DNA of 64,000 nucleotides from Lithodes maja (Eukaryota > Arthropoda > Malacostraca > Decapoda > Lithodidae): positions 134,001-198,000 of the forward strand of contig JBAKBP010001403.1 of assembly GCA_037953745.1 (NCBI GenBank), given 5' to 3'. A model generated the notes under the pieces. The model worked only from the letters and a program-made list of their open reading frames with translations. It was not told the origin of the DNA and did no database searches. Shown piece after piece: positions 10,540 to 22,907 of the stretch (positions within the stretch are counted from its first letter, which is position 1; each line of letters starts with the position of its first letter). The position numbers were made by a program, and so were the translations under genes.

Positions 10540-13500
10540 TTACCCAGGATCATATACCCCTGAACGACCACATGCAACCTCGTTGTCACAACCGGCAATA
10601 TGGCTTATGTCCAGGTTATATACCAATAACCTTAGTGACCACCTGGTCAGCCTCATATTCCGATTGTGAAACTGGTCCAAGATCTCGAGAGGGTAATGAT
10701 CTGGGTAAACTACACCGACCGGACCATAGGCTGGAACATAGATCTCGAAATGCCCCAGCGCATCATCGTCCTTTTCACTTTCATTCATCAGGCTCTGACA
10801 CGTTGCTGGTGCATTCTTAAGTCCGTCAGGCACAACATTGCACTGGTAGGTACTCCCGTCCACAACAAAACCACATACCTCTTTAGCACGCTCGGACAAA
10901 GTTACAAGCAACGACCACTCACGACATTCCTTATCCCTCAGATCCTTCGTCCACACGTAATCCAGCTCTGCTTGCACCATAGGCTGTCGAGCAGGATTTA
11001 TACGGCAGGGAATTAAACTGAGCCTTGCACTATCTCCAGCCTGCATGTCGGATTCTACCCCGTACCTCAGGCCTGGAGAAGCAACAAACATGCGAAAGTA
11101 CTGCCATAGCCTAGTAAATAACTGCCTTGCACTGTCTCCACGAACAACATGCCTTGTGCCCTCCCACAACCCAGCCGAGACCGCAGCTTCTAACCTGTAG
11201 TCTCCCTCCTTCTCCACCTTCGTCCCTAGAACAGCCAGGTCATGAGAGGGACAATCAGTACCACCCGTGCAGTCACTCCCACAGTTCATTATTGCTAAGG
11301 CTTCCCCGCCGATACCGTACATGCGCACCCCCGCATTTCTTGTGACGACATCTGCCTGCGCAGCATCACCGCTTTCAGCGACATGGCCAGATACAGTCGG
11401 TCTATGGTAGGGCTGTTGCATTAGACTAGAGCAGCATTGGGAGGCTATGCGACGACCGGGCACTGCGATACCACAGCCGACCTTACCAATCTGCTCAATG
11501 TCCTCCTTTTGACCACCACCCTTGGCAGCCATGGGTCGACCCTGACCTGGCAACCATGCCAAGGCCTCGTCGCCCACCTTAAACCACCGAAACAACGAGG
11601 CTAACGGTCTTTTAACAGTCACATGACCTGCCTGCGGAACATCTCGCACCGCCCGAGTTGTGAGACTCAGGGGCTCGGCACGACCAGTGGGGTATGAACC
11701 GAGCTGGTGCTGGAGTGCTGCACACTGCTGCTCAGGCAGGTGCTCTAGCACTTCCACAGCCACCAGACTCGTGTCCCCCGCCCACTGCTTCGCCGAGACA
11801 TGACAATCCCTACTCTCCTCCACCTGTGCCCTACTGCCCCCTCTCCTTCTCCACCTTGGCCGCGGCAGACCAACGCAGGGACAGTAGGCTGCTCAGGTGG
11901 TTGCCTCACAAACTCCTCCAACAGGTTCACATGACATGCTTCCCCGTCCTCGTGTTTAATCTCGACAGCACCATTACCACACTTCTGAACTTCCGGATCC
12001 TCCAACTGCAGTTTACAAATATCTGAGGGAACCAACTTGTCTAGATGCTTCCGAAGCAACCCAAGTCCTTCCCCAATATCAAACTGAGCAACCCTTTCTT
12101 CTCTCCGTGTGCAACGTTGCTGCCTCGGAGTCTCTTCCGGCCCTACCTCCTCACTAACGGTGACAGGTCCTGGGGCCTCTCCTGACTCCAACATAGGTGC
12201 CAATACTAAATCACCCAGGAGAGCCGCCGAGTCAAAACTCTTAAAACCAACTCCAGCTTTAGCCTCCTCCTGTTGATCGTTCCTCTGCTGGTCTGAAGAC
12301 GGAGGACTAGGCTGTGACACATTATCTGCCCGAGCTCGGGTGACAACACACGCCATGGGTTGTGTCTGGCACCGCTCGACCCACTCTTGCTCTTCCCTAC
12401 TCACGTCGGCCGTCCTCTCGGCAACGACTAAGGGTAGAACCTCAGAAGCGGGCATTGCAAAGTCGTTGCCGAGAAGAAGGTCGACGCCCTCCACTGGCAG
12501 TTTCTCCACAATCCCGACATCCAATTCACGTGTCACACCATCCACCTCCAACTCCAACCGCACCAGCGGGTATGACCGAGTTGCATTAATACCCTGCACC
12601 ACTACCACCCGAGCCACATTTATAGGGTAGCCAGTCAAGTTATTCATCAGAGTCTGGGAAGCACCTGTATCACGCAAGACCTCTACTCCATGCTTGCGCC
12701 CCGCCCACATCACGCAACCCCGTCCTCTATGGTCGCAAAAAACATCCTGAGCAGGGTTCGAGCCTCCCAGGTGCTTCTGCATTGGCTGTGCCTCAGCCTC
12801 TGACGAACTGCCCCGGGCAAACTCAGAAAACTTCGGAGACACACCAATGTTGCAGGCCAAAGACACAGCTGCTGTAGGTGGTTTGCTAGGACAGACTCTT
12901 GCAAAGTGCCCCTTTTCATGACAATGATAACACTCCAACTCCCCTCTGGGCTTCCCTTGGTACTGGGAAGGGCCCGGCCCCTTCTTAAATGGGACGGTGC
13001 TAGGCTTGTGGTCAGTCTTGGTATCATAGCTCTTGTACTTGTTTGCATAATGTATATCACCAACTCGGGGGGGTGGGGCGTCACGCCCCTTGTTACCTGC
13101 CTCACTACGCTGGGCAGACCCGCACCCACGAATTAGTGATAGCCGGAGGTCAGCCATCTCAGCTGCCTCCTGTAGAGTTTTAGGGTTCTTTTCTTTAATA
13201 GTTAAAGTCATATCTGCACCAGTACACTTATAAAACTGCTCGAGCAGAAACAGCTCAGTCAACTGTTCGGCCGTCTCAGCTTTCTCAGAACGTGTCCAGT
13301 TAGCAAGTGCATCTTTTAAGTCCCGGGCATGTTCAAGAAAGGTCGCCTCCCTAGTCTTTGTAACACCCCGAAACTTCAATCGATATGTTTCTGGTTGCAA
13401 CTCGTACGCCCGTAGGACAGCTCTCTTCAATACTGGGTAGTCAATGCAAGACTCTAAAGGCAGTGCATCATAAGCCTTCAGACCCTTACCCGTAAGTCTT

Positions 13501-14381
13501 GAGGAGACTAGAGCTGCCCACTTCTCTTCAGGCCAATTATGCTCCCTACACTTCTTCTCAAAACGATTAAAAAATTCTGTGACTTCAGTTTCACTAAATG
13601 CCGGCACCAATTTGACTAAGTGGGACAAGGACTGTTCTCTTACTTGGCCCTCACGGCCCATCCGAATCCCTGTCGACTCTGCACGAGTCTTATCTAAATC
13701 TATTTGAGCACAATATTTCTCTGAGTCGTATCTAAGCTCAGCCTCATGCCTCCTAGTCTCAGCCTCAATCTCATGCCTCCTAGCCTCAACCTCAATCTCC
13801 TGCTTCCTAGCCTCATTCTCCTGCTTCCTAGACTCATTCTCCATCTCCTGCTTCCTAGCCTCATTCTCCATCTCCTGCTTCCTAGCCTCATTCTCCATTT
13901 TAGCAAGCTCGAGTTTAAATATCATCTCAGGAGACAGGCCGGAAGAGGGAGCTGCCACTACTGAAGGAGGGGGGGCAAGAACTGGGGAACCACCATACGC
14001 ACCGCCCGAGGGCACTCCAATCTTCCAATGCTCATCCCTCTGTGGGAGAGTGCTAACCTCCGGCAACTGAGTGGACGGCACTGTGGGAGTCGAGTGAGAG
14101 GGGATCTGGGGAGGAACCCCCCCAAACGCCCTCTCCTCCGAAACCCCATGTCGCCCACGCAACACCCAGGAAATCAGCTCCCCCTTGGACATCCCTCCTA
14201 CATTGGATAGACCCAAAACCTTGGCTATCAGGTGCAAGCCATAAATATTCACCCCAGTCAACCTCTCCTCCGTCACGTGGTACCGCTTACTCACAAAAAC
14301 TCTAGCATCCTCCTCACTAGTTACTAACGGCACCTCCTCAAATAGCATCTCTCGCTCCTCGTCAGTACTAGGGCACGACAT
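10540..14381 (-). pseudogene. gag-protease polyprotein of gypsy copy 1, frameshifted, pol incomplete
   Basis: The Met chosen (14381) begins MSCPSTDEE; the longer ORF upstream starts from a TTG. Domains in order: a SAP-like helical segment (about residues 40-80), a charged coiled coil of repeated ENEARKQ units, a SCAN-like capsid region (VPAFSETEVTEFFNRFEK), a CCHC knuckle (CYHCHEKGHFARVC) and an aspartic protease (DTGAS, then LLLGNDFAMP). After a one-base loss in a G run near 11837-11841 the frame changes. The following part holds integrase-tail-like (FKVGDEALAWLPGQGRP), RT-like (STYQCNVVPDGLKNAPATC) and RNase H-end-like (RLTRWSLRLLVYNLDISHI) patches, but no RT YxDD box and no integrase DDE. 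Confidence 0.85.
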
Positions 14382-14575
14382 ACTGAAGTTCACAAAAAAT
14401 TCTCGAGACAAAAGTGTTAAACTCCCTTATGTAAGCACTAATTACTAAATTAACTGGAGTCTCTTAAATGCTCTCCTAATTGCCTTACAAAACAAAATAT
14501 TCTTCAATATGTACGCTAAAGTACCAACAAACAAATGTTGTACAACTCTGCAAAAAATTATACTGTTCACAAAAT

Positions 14576-14592
14576 CCTAAGCAAGGTCGCCA
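14576..14592 (-). other. Primer binding site, probably tRNA-Arg type
   Basis: In element sense the LTR end TAACA is followed by AA and then TGGCGACCTTGC. TGGCGACC is complementary to the 3' end of arthropod tRNA-Arg species ending GGTCGCCA. The match beyond eight bases is imperfect, so the tRNA identity is an inference. The plus-strand copy has the same site at 44060-44071. Confidence 0.7.
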
Positions 14593-14594
14593 TT

Positions 14595-16431
14595 TGTTAC
14601 GACCGGGCACTCGGGTACACTAGGGCTCTTACACAGGACTCGAGTATGGCTCGCTGCCACAACGGAAACACACGATCCCAACCCCAGAGTACTGCCAGCC
14701 GAACAAAAAACGCCACTACCCTCCGGAGTTCTATCTGCTATAACGGGGTATACAAGAACTCGGTACTAGCGTTTCACACAACAGACTAATAACTAGACGG
14801 GAGTTATCTAGTCTGGTCAACAATCAAACAAAGAAGAAAGTACTACAACACTAAAGAATAGTGTTGGCCGAAGCCGAAGTAATCCACCCTTGAACTAAGA
14901 ACTTAAGAAGTCCTCCACCCTCTACTTCGGATCGGCACTATTACGTTACGTTAAACAATAGTCCTCGAGCATCAAGCAAGGAATCTTCTGATAAGTTAGA
15001 TGCTTCTCGAATACTCATAAGAAGTAAGTATCGGATTTTGAACAGCAATTTAATGAATAACTCACTGGTAATTAAAGGCTTTAAATTGACATAAGAAGAA
15101 TTATAAGAATAAGCAATAGGATATGGCAAACATTAAGAAGAAGTACTCCGACAATGCACTGGCAATAGCCTACTAAGATTGTGCTCGTGGGCCACTAATC
15201 TCTGAAGTAGCTAAGCGTGCCACGCATGAAATCAATAGTGCTTAAACAATAATATACATAAGGAGAAGCTTCAATACTATGCTGTATCTGCTGGTCGAGC
15301 AAAGTCTAGCTGGGATATCTAAGGTTAAGAGACAATGGCTGAGCAAGCGGCTCGTAGCCTAGCGAGGTCCTTAAGACTGTGCGGCCAAATTACGGTAATT
15401 GACGGGATGCTCTCTTGAGAGATCCAGATCACTAGTATCTGGTTCTCTCCTGGCGATCCTCTCAAAGTCAAGCAAATGAGATAGCACAGTGTTGGGTGGC
15501 ACAGGCAAAAGCCCTCACTCGCAACACAGTGCTAAACTCCCACGGTACACAATCAAAAAGACCCCCTAGGCTTCCCACGTCTCCGTTGCAATTGTGCTGG
15601 TTCAACCAACCTAGCACTCATAGGAAATCACAACTCGAGGAACCCTATCCCAGTCTAGCATTGCCTAAACCAGCAGAAAACAGGAACATGAATAATCGCA
15701 CACAGGGAAATGCATATACGAGTGCAACAAACATCAATCAATCCTATTCTAGTTAACCCTTCCAAAAATAGGCTATCTAACAGGCACTTATCTCGTGAGA
15801 ACTCAAGCGATAATACTTTGGCTGACTAAATCTGCACCAAAGGGGTCATTGAGGTTATACAGGGACGAGAAGAGAAGAAGGTAGGCTGTTCAGAGAGTAG
15901 AGAAAGTTCACATCAGTCGGAAGAATATGGATAGTTGCAAGGGATATGAGAGGTCGCTTTGCCTGATGAGTTCTGATCTAAAAATGGCGAGACCTCCCTT
16001 TTTATACTCGGCCCCGTAGCGAGCATAACGGCAATCATGACGTCACATTCTCTCTCTCAATCTGGGATCGACAAAGGATTCCCACGCTCTTGATGAGGGG
16101 GGAGGGAGGGGGGAAGGAGGGAGGAGGGAGTGAGGCCTACACACCTCGTGGCGCGCACACTGTCCTCCGTTACATAACTCGCTCTCTCTCATCACATCAT
16201 TATATACAAGTCCCACACACAATACTTATATCTAATGATATAAAATAGAACTCGTTGACTTAGAAGAAAACAAAATACATAATGATAATACTTATAGTAC
16301 AACGGTTCACATAAACTGAGTTAGGAAACTCTACACAGACTACAGCCAAAGTTCCTGCCCTGACGATCCTAGCGAGAGTGGGGCCTGACTGGGCGTTCTG
16401 TACAGCATGCTCATACTCGACATGCGTCACA
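14595..16431 (-). repeat. 5' LTR of gypsy copy 1 (promoter LTR)
   Basis: Same length (1837 bp) and nearly the same sequence as the 3' LTR. In element sense a TATAAAA box (complement of 16000-16006) is followed about 30 bp later by TCAGAA (complement of 15971-15976), a plausible initiator, so transcription should start near there and run toward lower coordinates. Confidence 0.93.
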
Positions 16432-17585
16432 CTATCAAATGCCTTTGATATATCCAGTGCTATTGTATGTGTTTCACCATGTTGGTCTGTAGCTTGGTTG
16501 ATTTTCTGTGTAAGAAGGCAAAGAATATCTGCAGTTGATCGACATCGTCTAAAACCATATTGCCTATCACTGATTAATTTATTATTCTCAAGATGCTTAA
16601 TTATGTGATTATTTTGTATAATTTCAAAGGTTTTACCAAGAGTGGAAGTTATAACTATTGGTCTGTAGTTTGATGGATCTGAAGAGGCACCTTTTTTAGG
16701 AACTGGATGGATGTTTGCTTCTTTCCAGGGTACTGGGAAGCGTGAGGTATGAGTACACAGACGGAAATTTTTTGCCAATACAGGAGCGAGCACCAGTGAG
16801 CAATTCTTAAGTACTATTGGAGGAATTTCATCTGGACCAGGAGCCTTATCTACTGAGAGATTCTGCAAAACAGTTTTGACATGTCTGGTGTGGATCTTAA
16901 GTGAGGGAATTTCAGGCGAATTAAAATTAAGTTCAGGGACATCTTGATTTATTTCATCTAAGGTTGAGTTGGTGGAGAAAATATCCGCAAGAAGGTTAGC
17001 TTTACCTCGTGGGTCACTTACAAGATTGCCAGTCGGAGATTTTAATGGTGGAATGGATGAAGCAGTAGTGAAGTTGGATTTGAATGAGTTAAGAGTAGAC
17101 CAAAATATTTTGTTATCATTTGGATTATTTAGAAGTTTATTTGCCTGCTTGTGGAGAAAGTTTGATTTAGTTAGGTTTAATACAGTTTTGGCATGATTTC
17201 TGATGTTTCTAAAGTAATTAAAGGCTTCATGTGTTTTTGATCTTGTGTATGCATTGTAGGCTATTGCCTTTTGTTCAGTTACTCTAGCACAATTATGGTC
17301 AAACCATTTAGGTGAATTAGATCTTTTACTGTACTTTTGATGAGGAATAAAAGTTTCCATTCCAATTTTTACAAAATCTTGTATGTGGCTCAAGGTGGAG
17401 TGTGCATCATTAGAAAAGAAAGAGGTCCAGGGAATATCAATAAAGAAACCTTGAAGACCCTCCCAGTCTGCCCTATCGTAATGCCATTTAGTCACCAAAA
17501 CAGGTTCAGAGTGGGAAGGTGTGGTAGGTGATAGACAGGTGGCCTGTATCAGACAGTGATCAGAAGATCCAAGCGGTGACCTCAC
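16432..17585 (-). pseudogene. Jockey-type reverse transcriptase, 3' part lost
   Basis: After the endonuclease tail (GSSDHCLIQ) comes a basic linker with PKWFDHNCARVTEQK, then RT signatures: APGPDEIPPIVLKN, NYRPIVITSTLGKTFE, RQYGFRRCRSTADIL and ALDISKAFDS (motif A). The ORF runs into LTR sequence at 16431, so its last residues (down to 16260) are LTR read-through. Motif B and the FADD box are absent from the window. Confidence 0.85.
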
Positions 17586-17614
17586 TGTAACATCATAATT
17601 TTCTGAATTGGTTG

Positions 17615-18349
17615 TTAAAAATAAGTCCAGTAGGTGGGAATTATGATTAGGATTATCTGGTACACGGGGTAGTTAACCCAGTTGACTAGTTGAGTGAGAT
17701 TAAATGAGTCTGCAAATAGCTCACATTCAAGACCAGCATCATCAGTCCTGGCTGAATGAGTGAGCCATTCAACATTATGGACATTAAAACCACCCAACAC
17801 AGTGATTTCAGAAGAAGCATTTAATTTGAGGACACTGAGTTGTGAGGACAGAGAATCAAAAAGACTTTGCTCTGGAGGAGTATTTGGGGAACGGTAGATG
17901 CAACATATGTATTTAAATTTACCAGCAGAAATCAATTTGTATATAGAATAATCAAAATAGGGACAAGTGAAACTAGTAACCTCCTCCAGGGCAATTTCAG
18001 ATTTTGCGAACCAACATACACCTCCTTTAGGTCTGAAATTTTGGAGCAGTTGATAACCTGGAAAATTAAATCTAGACGTGTCAGATGTGGATGTTACTTG
18101 AGTCTCTGTCAAAAAAAGGAGAGTAGGGGATTCTGCTTGAAGAAATTGGTGTACCGAATTGATGTTAGAGTGAAGTCCCCTTATATTACTATAGAAAATG
18201 CTGCACCGACGAGCATTTTTGGGACGTTGCAATGCTCTTGACACAGTCGCATGATGATGACCGGGAGGGCCCTGTGTCAGTGACCCAACCCTACCGGGGG
18301 TGGATATCCGAGGGACCACCAGGTTTGCTCTTAACAATTGTACTGCCAT
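17615..18349 (-). pseudogene. Jockey-type APE-like endonuclease
   Basis: FYSNIRGLHSNINSV, LLFLTETQVT and CCIYRSPNTPPEQS are the conserved endonuclease blocks; the following GGFNVHNVEWLTHS corresponds to the GDFN box, with Gly in place of the catalytic Asp. The N-terminal 55 residues are basic and unstructured. A frameshift at the end separates it from the RT ORF. Confidence 0.8.
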
Positions 18350-20023
18350 ATTTATTAGGTAAGTGTATGGTGTTACATGTATGATAATTATGTAGTGGGA
18401 AGAGTAGTGTTTTATGGATAGAGGAAAGCGATGTAGGGCAATGTCGTGATGTTGGATGTGTATGTTATATACAGAGGGTTTTCCTGATACCCCTGATGTG
18501 TGAGGCAGAAAGGTATGTATCCAGCTACCAAGGCCTGGGAGAGAAAATGGAATTCAGGCTATTCCCTGAGTCTCACGAAACCTTGGCGATTGGCAAGGAA
18601 GGGCAGCTACTTTAGGCCAATCCTTATTACACCCTGATCAGTTACCGCCGAGGACCCCACTTGACTTCACTGGTAACTAAGAACGGTTGCTTGGAACTAG
18701 TTTACGAAACCGGCGGACCGAGGGTGAGCCGAGATAGGGTCTATGTGGTAGGAGCCCTACTGGGCATTAGGGGAGACCAGGCATGTCTAGCCTAGAGCGG
18801 ATGAGTAGACTTGGGACTCCTTTCTGTCCCAAGGCTACTGATCAGCAATGTGAGTGAGGAGGTAACTGAAGCTATTTTACTCATGGGAATCGGAACTGAG
18901 GCGGACAAACAAGCCACCGTCCGTTAAGGGGTTACCTACGCTCCCGCCTTCTTAAAGAATTAACAATCTTACTCGCACCTATCCCAAGGAGAGGGGGGAG
19001 TCCTAAAAATCTCTTTTATCCAACAATACGACTTGGCCGAATTTTTATATGATGACAACTGAGATATATATCTGGGAAATTCAATCCTGGAAGTGAGCTA
19101 CTCCTGCCTTTGACGGTTGGAAGAATACACATATATATGGAGACTACACCACCTGGCAGGTATTGGGAGCGCACGAGGAAATGGGTTCTGAAATCCACTT
19201 CCCCGTAGGCTCCCCGTCTCGCCGGACCTTACTCATTAATGTAACTTCTACCCCACAAGGTCGTCATTCCGCCGTGGGTCAGGGACATAAGTAAAAATGG
19301 TACGTAAGACAATGAGCATCATGTTACAATCGGAAAACCACCTGATTGTACTTGTATGTTGAGTAACAGGGGGGACTAAACACCCATTACCTAGTGGGAA
19401 AACTTAACTGCCTAGGGAGAAAACTACGCCCCGGCGCACAGAGCAAGGCAGGTATTCCTTCTAGCTTAGAAACTCAAACAATAATTCCCCTATTGGGGGA
19501 ACAAGGGTAGGATGGCCAAAACATTCTGCCTACTATTGGCAAGATATAGAGGATGGTCGGCCACCGGCGGACCTGTACCTGGCCCTTGGTCATGAGGTAT
19601 CTGCCTCTGAAGGAAGTCGTCGTTTTTTGTTAGAACAGCCGCGGCGTGTATGTATGCCGAGGACTGTTGACAAACCTTCTCATTAGTGTTCCGCCTTTAT
19701 ATTGTCCGGTCATCAGGGAGAGCGCTCACCTTAATTGAGGGTACCGGGTAGGACTTTGCATAGCCGCCCGTATCCCAACTGTTATGCACTCGAGGGCGTA
19801 GCCTAAATGTGAAGCAGAAAAATACTATGGCGCAGCCAAGGCGCGGTAACACCGTCTCCTATCTCGAACCTCTGTGCCCAGCTTGGCTTAGAGGGGGAGG
19901 CAAGATTACGTGAAGCAGCTTTCTGAGGATAGAAAGTTGGGTCTAAAAGATAATTTTTGGTGAGGCTCAGGTAAAACGTACACCAATCGCCGGCCATCCA
20001 GGATATGCTGAACTTAGGGATAA
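18350..20023. other. GC-richer noncoding stretch beside the gag-like unit
   Basis: About 1.7 kb without a credible ORF. It is compositionally like the adjoining gag-like unit and shares its CCGGCGG motif (18711, 19564), so it is probably that element's 3' untranslated or deleted pol region on the minus strand. The first 100-150 bp may instead be 5' UTR of the Jockey element. No repeat boundary was resolved. Confidence 0.4.
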
Positions 20024-22907
20024 TTATGGGGGTGTACATTTGTTAGCCAGAATCATCATCCGAACATCTCTCAGTGTTTGTTCATTAATTGGAGTCGCTG
20101 TTAATATCGGAGAGTAGAGAACCTTATAATAAGCGTTACTAGGAAGCCCTTGTGCCATACTGAGTCTGAGTAGCTGCCTCGCCCTAACTGCCTCAAATAA
20201 GGCGGTTCTGATATCTGACAATGACTGAGCCGGAAAGGGGAGGAGGTATTGTTGAAATGCTTTGACTATGTCCGTCCTCTGATGAGGAGGATTCGGCACT
20301 GGTCGGTCAACAGCCTGGGCTGTATCCCAGGTAAGGAGAAAGCCTATACATTTTCTATGTGCATTGTCTCTGACCAGGAAACCTCTTTGGAGATCAATGG
20401 GATCTGGGGTTACAAAGGGAGCCGGAAAATCTTTTACCACTAACTGGGGGGCAATGAAGAATTCAAAGATAGCTCTGGGCACTCCGCCGGGTTCTCGCTT
20501 AAGCCAGTCAAACTCAGTCTTTGGCGGAGTGGGAACCGGTAACGCGGTATTAGAAGACATAAATACAGCAAAATGTTGGAGCTCCTGATCCCACGTTACC
20601 CAAGGGCCATGCCCCACCTCACTCAGATTCAATTCCCTTCGATCTTGATGAGGATTACATCTCTGAAATTTTTGGCTTGGTTTATCATCCTTAAAAGCTT
20701 GGCAGCCATTGATGCCGCAACGTTGAGAGCAAACATGGCAAATAGGGACATCTAGAGGAGGAGGGGCCTGACTAGGGGCATCCGGCGGGAGAGGTGTCAT
20801 CTGGCCCGGGTTATATACAAAATATTGAAAATTTGTCGGGTCTGGTACTGCCTGAATTAGAACATCTAACACTCTCCATTGCGCGTCCTTTGCCCTAAAA
20901 GCCTTGCGCCTGTTTACTTCTATTGACCACTCTCGCGGCACCGGGACCTCCCCCTGAGTAGACCTGTGCCCTTCTCCTCTAGTCATAGCGGTAACCGGGA
21001 GCCAAAGCCTCCCCGGTACCTTCTGGGTCAGGGAACTATCATTGAATGTTGTCTGAGACCTTGGGGGTAGAATTTGAGAGTTAGAGGCTGTGCTGTCGTC
21101 GAGAACCGGCGGACCAGCCGCCGGTTATCGATGAGGCTGAAGGTTAAACTGAGATGGGGGATTGAGGGAAGAACTCCGTCTATCCTCCTTTCCACCACCG
21201 TGAGGTAGTGAGCCAGAAACATGGTCCACTTTACCCCCGTAAGAAACCGAAGTGCCAGAGCTAAACATAGGTGATTGGAAAGAGGTACTAGGCAGTGTCG
21301 ACAGTGATTCATTCCCTTGTCGGGATTGCAACTGACCGTCCAATGGTAAGCCTTGTCCCGGCTTACCGGCGGCGGAGAAAGCTACTTTAGAGGAAGTCGG
21401 AAGCCAGGAAACGTCAGTTTCTGTTATAACATTAATTTTGGCCGGAGACAAAGGGCGGATGGACACTTGTTCTGGCCGTGACCCAGGGGTGGGCACCCCT
21501 AGGCACTAGGCACCCCTCCTTTATCACTAGGGAGAGTGGTGACAGGGCTACCCGGCGGAGGTCTCGTCGCCGGCAGAGGGACTACGTGGCGTCTTATGGC
21601 ACATTGTTGCATGACCTTATGTAGCAATTCATCCAATTGTTTGGACGTAAAACAAGGGGTTTTGGTCGTTTGAGAGGCTTTGACCGGTTTCCTTGTGTCT
21701 GTTGGTCTTCTGCCTGTACCGTCGAACTTGTGTTTAGTATCTTACTACCACTAGGTTGAGATGTCAAGTCTGAGCTATGTGTCAGGGAATCCCGGTCTCG
21801 GGACCCCGACGGGATAATCGGTACTTGAGGCGGTTGAAGAACTGTGCCGCTTGGTACTGTGTTCCTAATGGGTGGCCTTACGGTCTGCCCTTTTGTAACT
21901 TGGTCTGACGCAGTGTCAGACTCTACTGCCGTGACCGCCTCTAGTGTGGTAAAAGATGGGGGGTTACCTGCCTGTATCATTTGAGCCTGAGGGTGAACAC
22001 CATCCCTGTTGGTAGAGCTAGGAGCCTCCAGCGTCGAGGACAACTCCCGGCCCTGAAAGTCACTGGTATCCAACACAAGTCTAGAACCCTGGAGCTTAAC
22101 CGTCACTGACTTTCTAACCCTCATCGCTGACCGCGGGCGCTCGGCGTCCATCGCAATGAGACCGGGGAAAACCACCGGCGTCGCCGCGGCGGACGTCGAA
22201 GCTACCGGCTGTTGCTCCGTTTGGCAAACCTGCGAGCTAGAGTTACGGTTGTCTAAGGTTACCCTCTCCCTGCGCCTCGGGCTAGATAGTTTTCGTATCT
22301 TGTCTGGCAGGAACTCCACGCTAGAAGACCTCTGCCCCAGCCCTGCAGGCGGTACTGGTTGTGATGGGGAGAGATATTCCGGCGACACCGAGCGACTCCT
22401 CTTGTAGTGGGGAGGGGAGCTCTGTATGGAGGTCGTAGATGAATGGGGGGAGGCCATGTTCACGCATGATACCGGCGGGTTCTGTGTCTGAGCAATTGGG
22501 GCACTTTCGAAAGAATATAATTTAACTATTCTTAACAATTCAGCATTATCGCAGCACAACTCAAAGTCTGCTACTCTAGACACGTAAGCTGCGAATTTGT
22601 TCTTTATTTCAATGAGTGTTAATAGACACGACACATCCTGGCTTGCAAGCCATTCCTCAAATAAGTCTGAACACACTGGGCATTGACGAGATGACCATAA
22701 GAAAGAGGATCTGTCTAGGCACCTTACACACAGTATGCATAGCCTGTGTGCTGCGACAGGTACTAGGAGACATGTCGGCGTCGAACAAATGGAAAACAGA
22801 GGCATGATAACAGAGTCTCCCCTCCCCTGCGGGAAACCACTCATCCGTAGCTGGCCGGACTGAAGAAGGGATCTGGAAATAGAAAATTTCCAGGAATCAA
22901 TGCTCAT
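20024..22907 (-). pseudogene. gag-like ORF of unclassified retroelement (DIRS-like?), frameshifted
   Basis: Three minus-strand ORFs in series (22907-21594, 21496-21125, 20986-20024) look like one gag-type protein broken by frameshifts. Near the N-terminus is a Cys/His cluster (CILCVRC, then CPVC followed by LFEEWL). The centre is a long Ser/Pro/Thr-rich disordered region with basic patches (RKLSSPRRRERV). The C-terminal part has a second Cys cluster (CHVCSQRCG) and a globular region of about 200 residues (FDWLKREPGG, FLVRDNAHRKCIGFLLTWDTAQAV). The N-terminal cluster resembles ORF1 of DIRS-like elements, but no tyrosine recombinase or RT was found, so the class is a guess. Confidence 0.45.

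Larger units (their letters stand above)
8218..16431 (-). mobile_element. Ty3/gypsy-like LTR retrotransposon, complete insertion (copy 1)
   Basis: Two direct LTRs of exactly 1837 bp (8218-10054 and 14595-16431), a PBS next to the 5' LTR, a PPT next to the 3' LTR, a minus-strand gag-protease ORF and a 4-bp CTAT target duplication define an 8214-bp insertion. I saw only a few LTR differences (for example ACAACC/ACAATC at 9173 and 15550; CTGAATAA/CTGACTAA near 9445 and 15822), so the insertion is young. No intact RT core or integrase catalytic core was recognised. The related plus-strand copies lie at 39172-50385. Confidence 0.92.
16432..18349 (-). mobile_element. Jockey-type non-LTR retrotransposon B, interrupted
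   Basis: Minus-strand endonuclease and RT ORFs of one element, cut by the gypsy insertion at 16431 and continued for 21 bp at 8197-8217. A frameshift lies near 17600-17640 between the endonuclease and the rest. The 5' UTR probably extends a little beyond 18349, but no end is visible. Confidence 0.8.

Noticed and set aside
12340..13136. Plus-strand ORFs antisense to gypsy gag-protease
   Set aside because: Shadow frames of the real minus-strand coding sequence.
10540..14381. Complete Pol with RT YxDD and integrase DDE in gypsy copy 1
   Set aside because: Looked for in all three copies; only peripheral patches of RT, RNase H and integrase tail were found.
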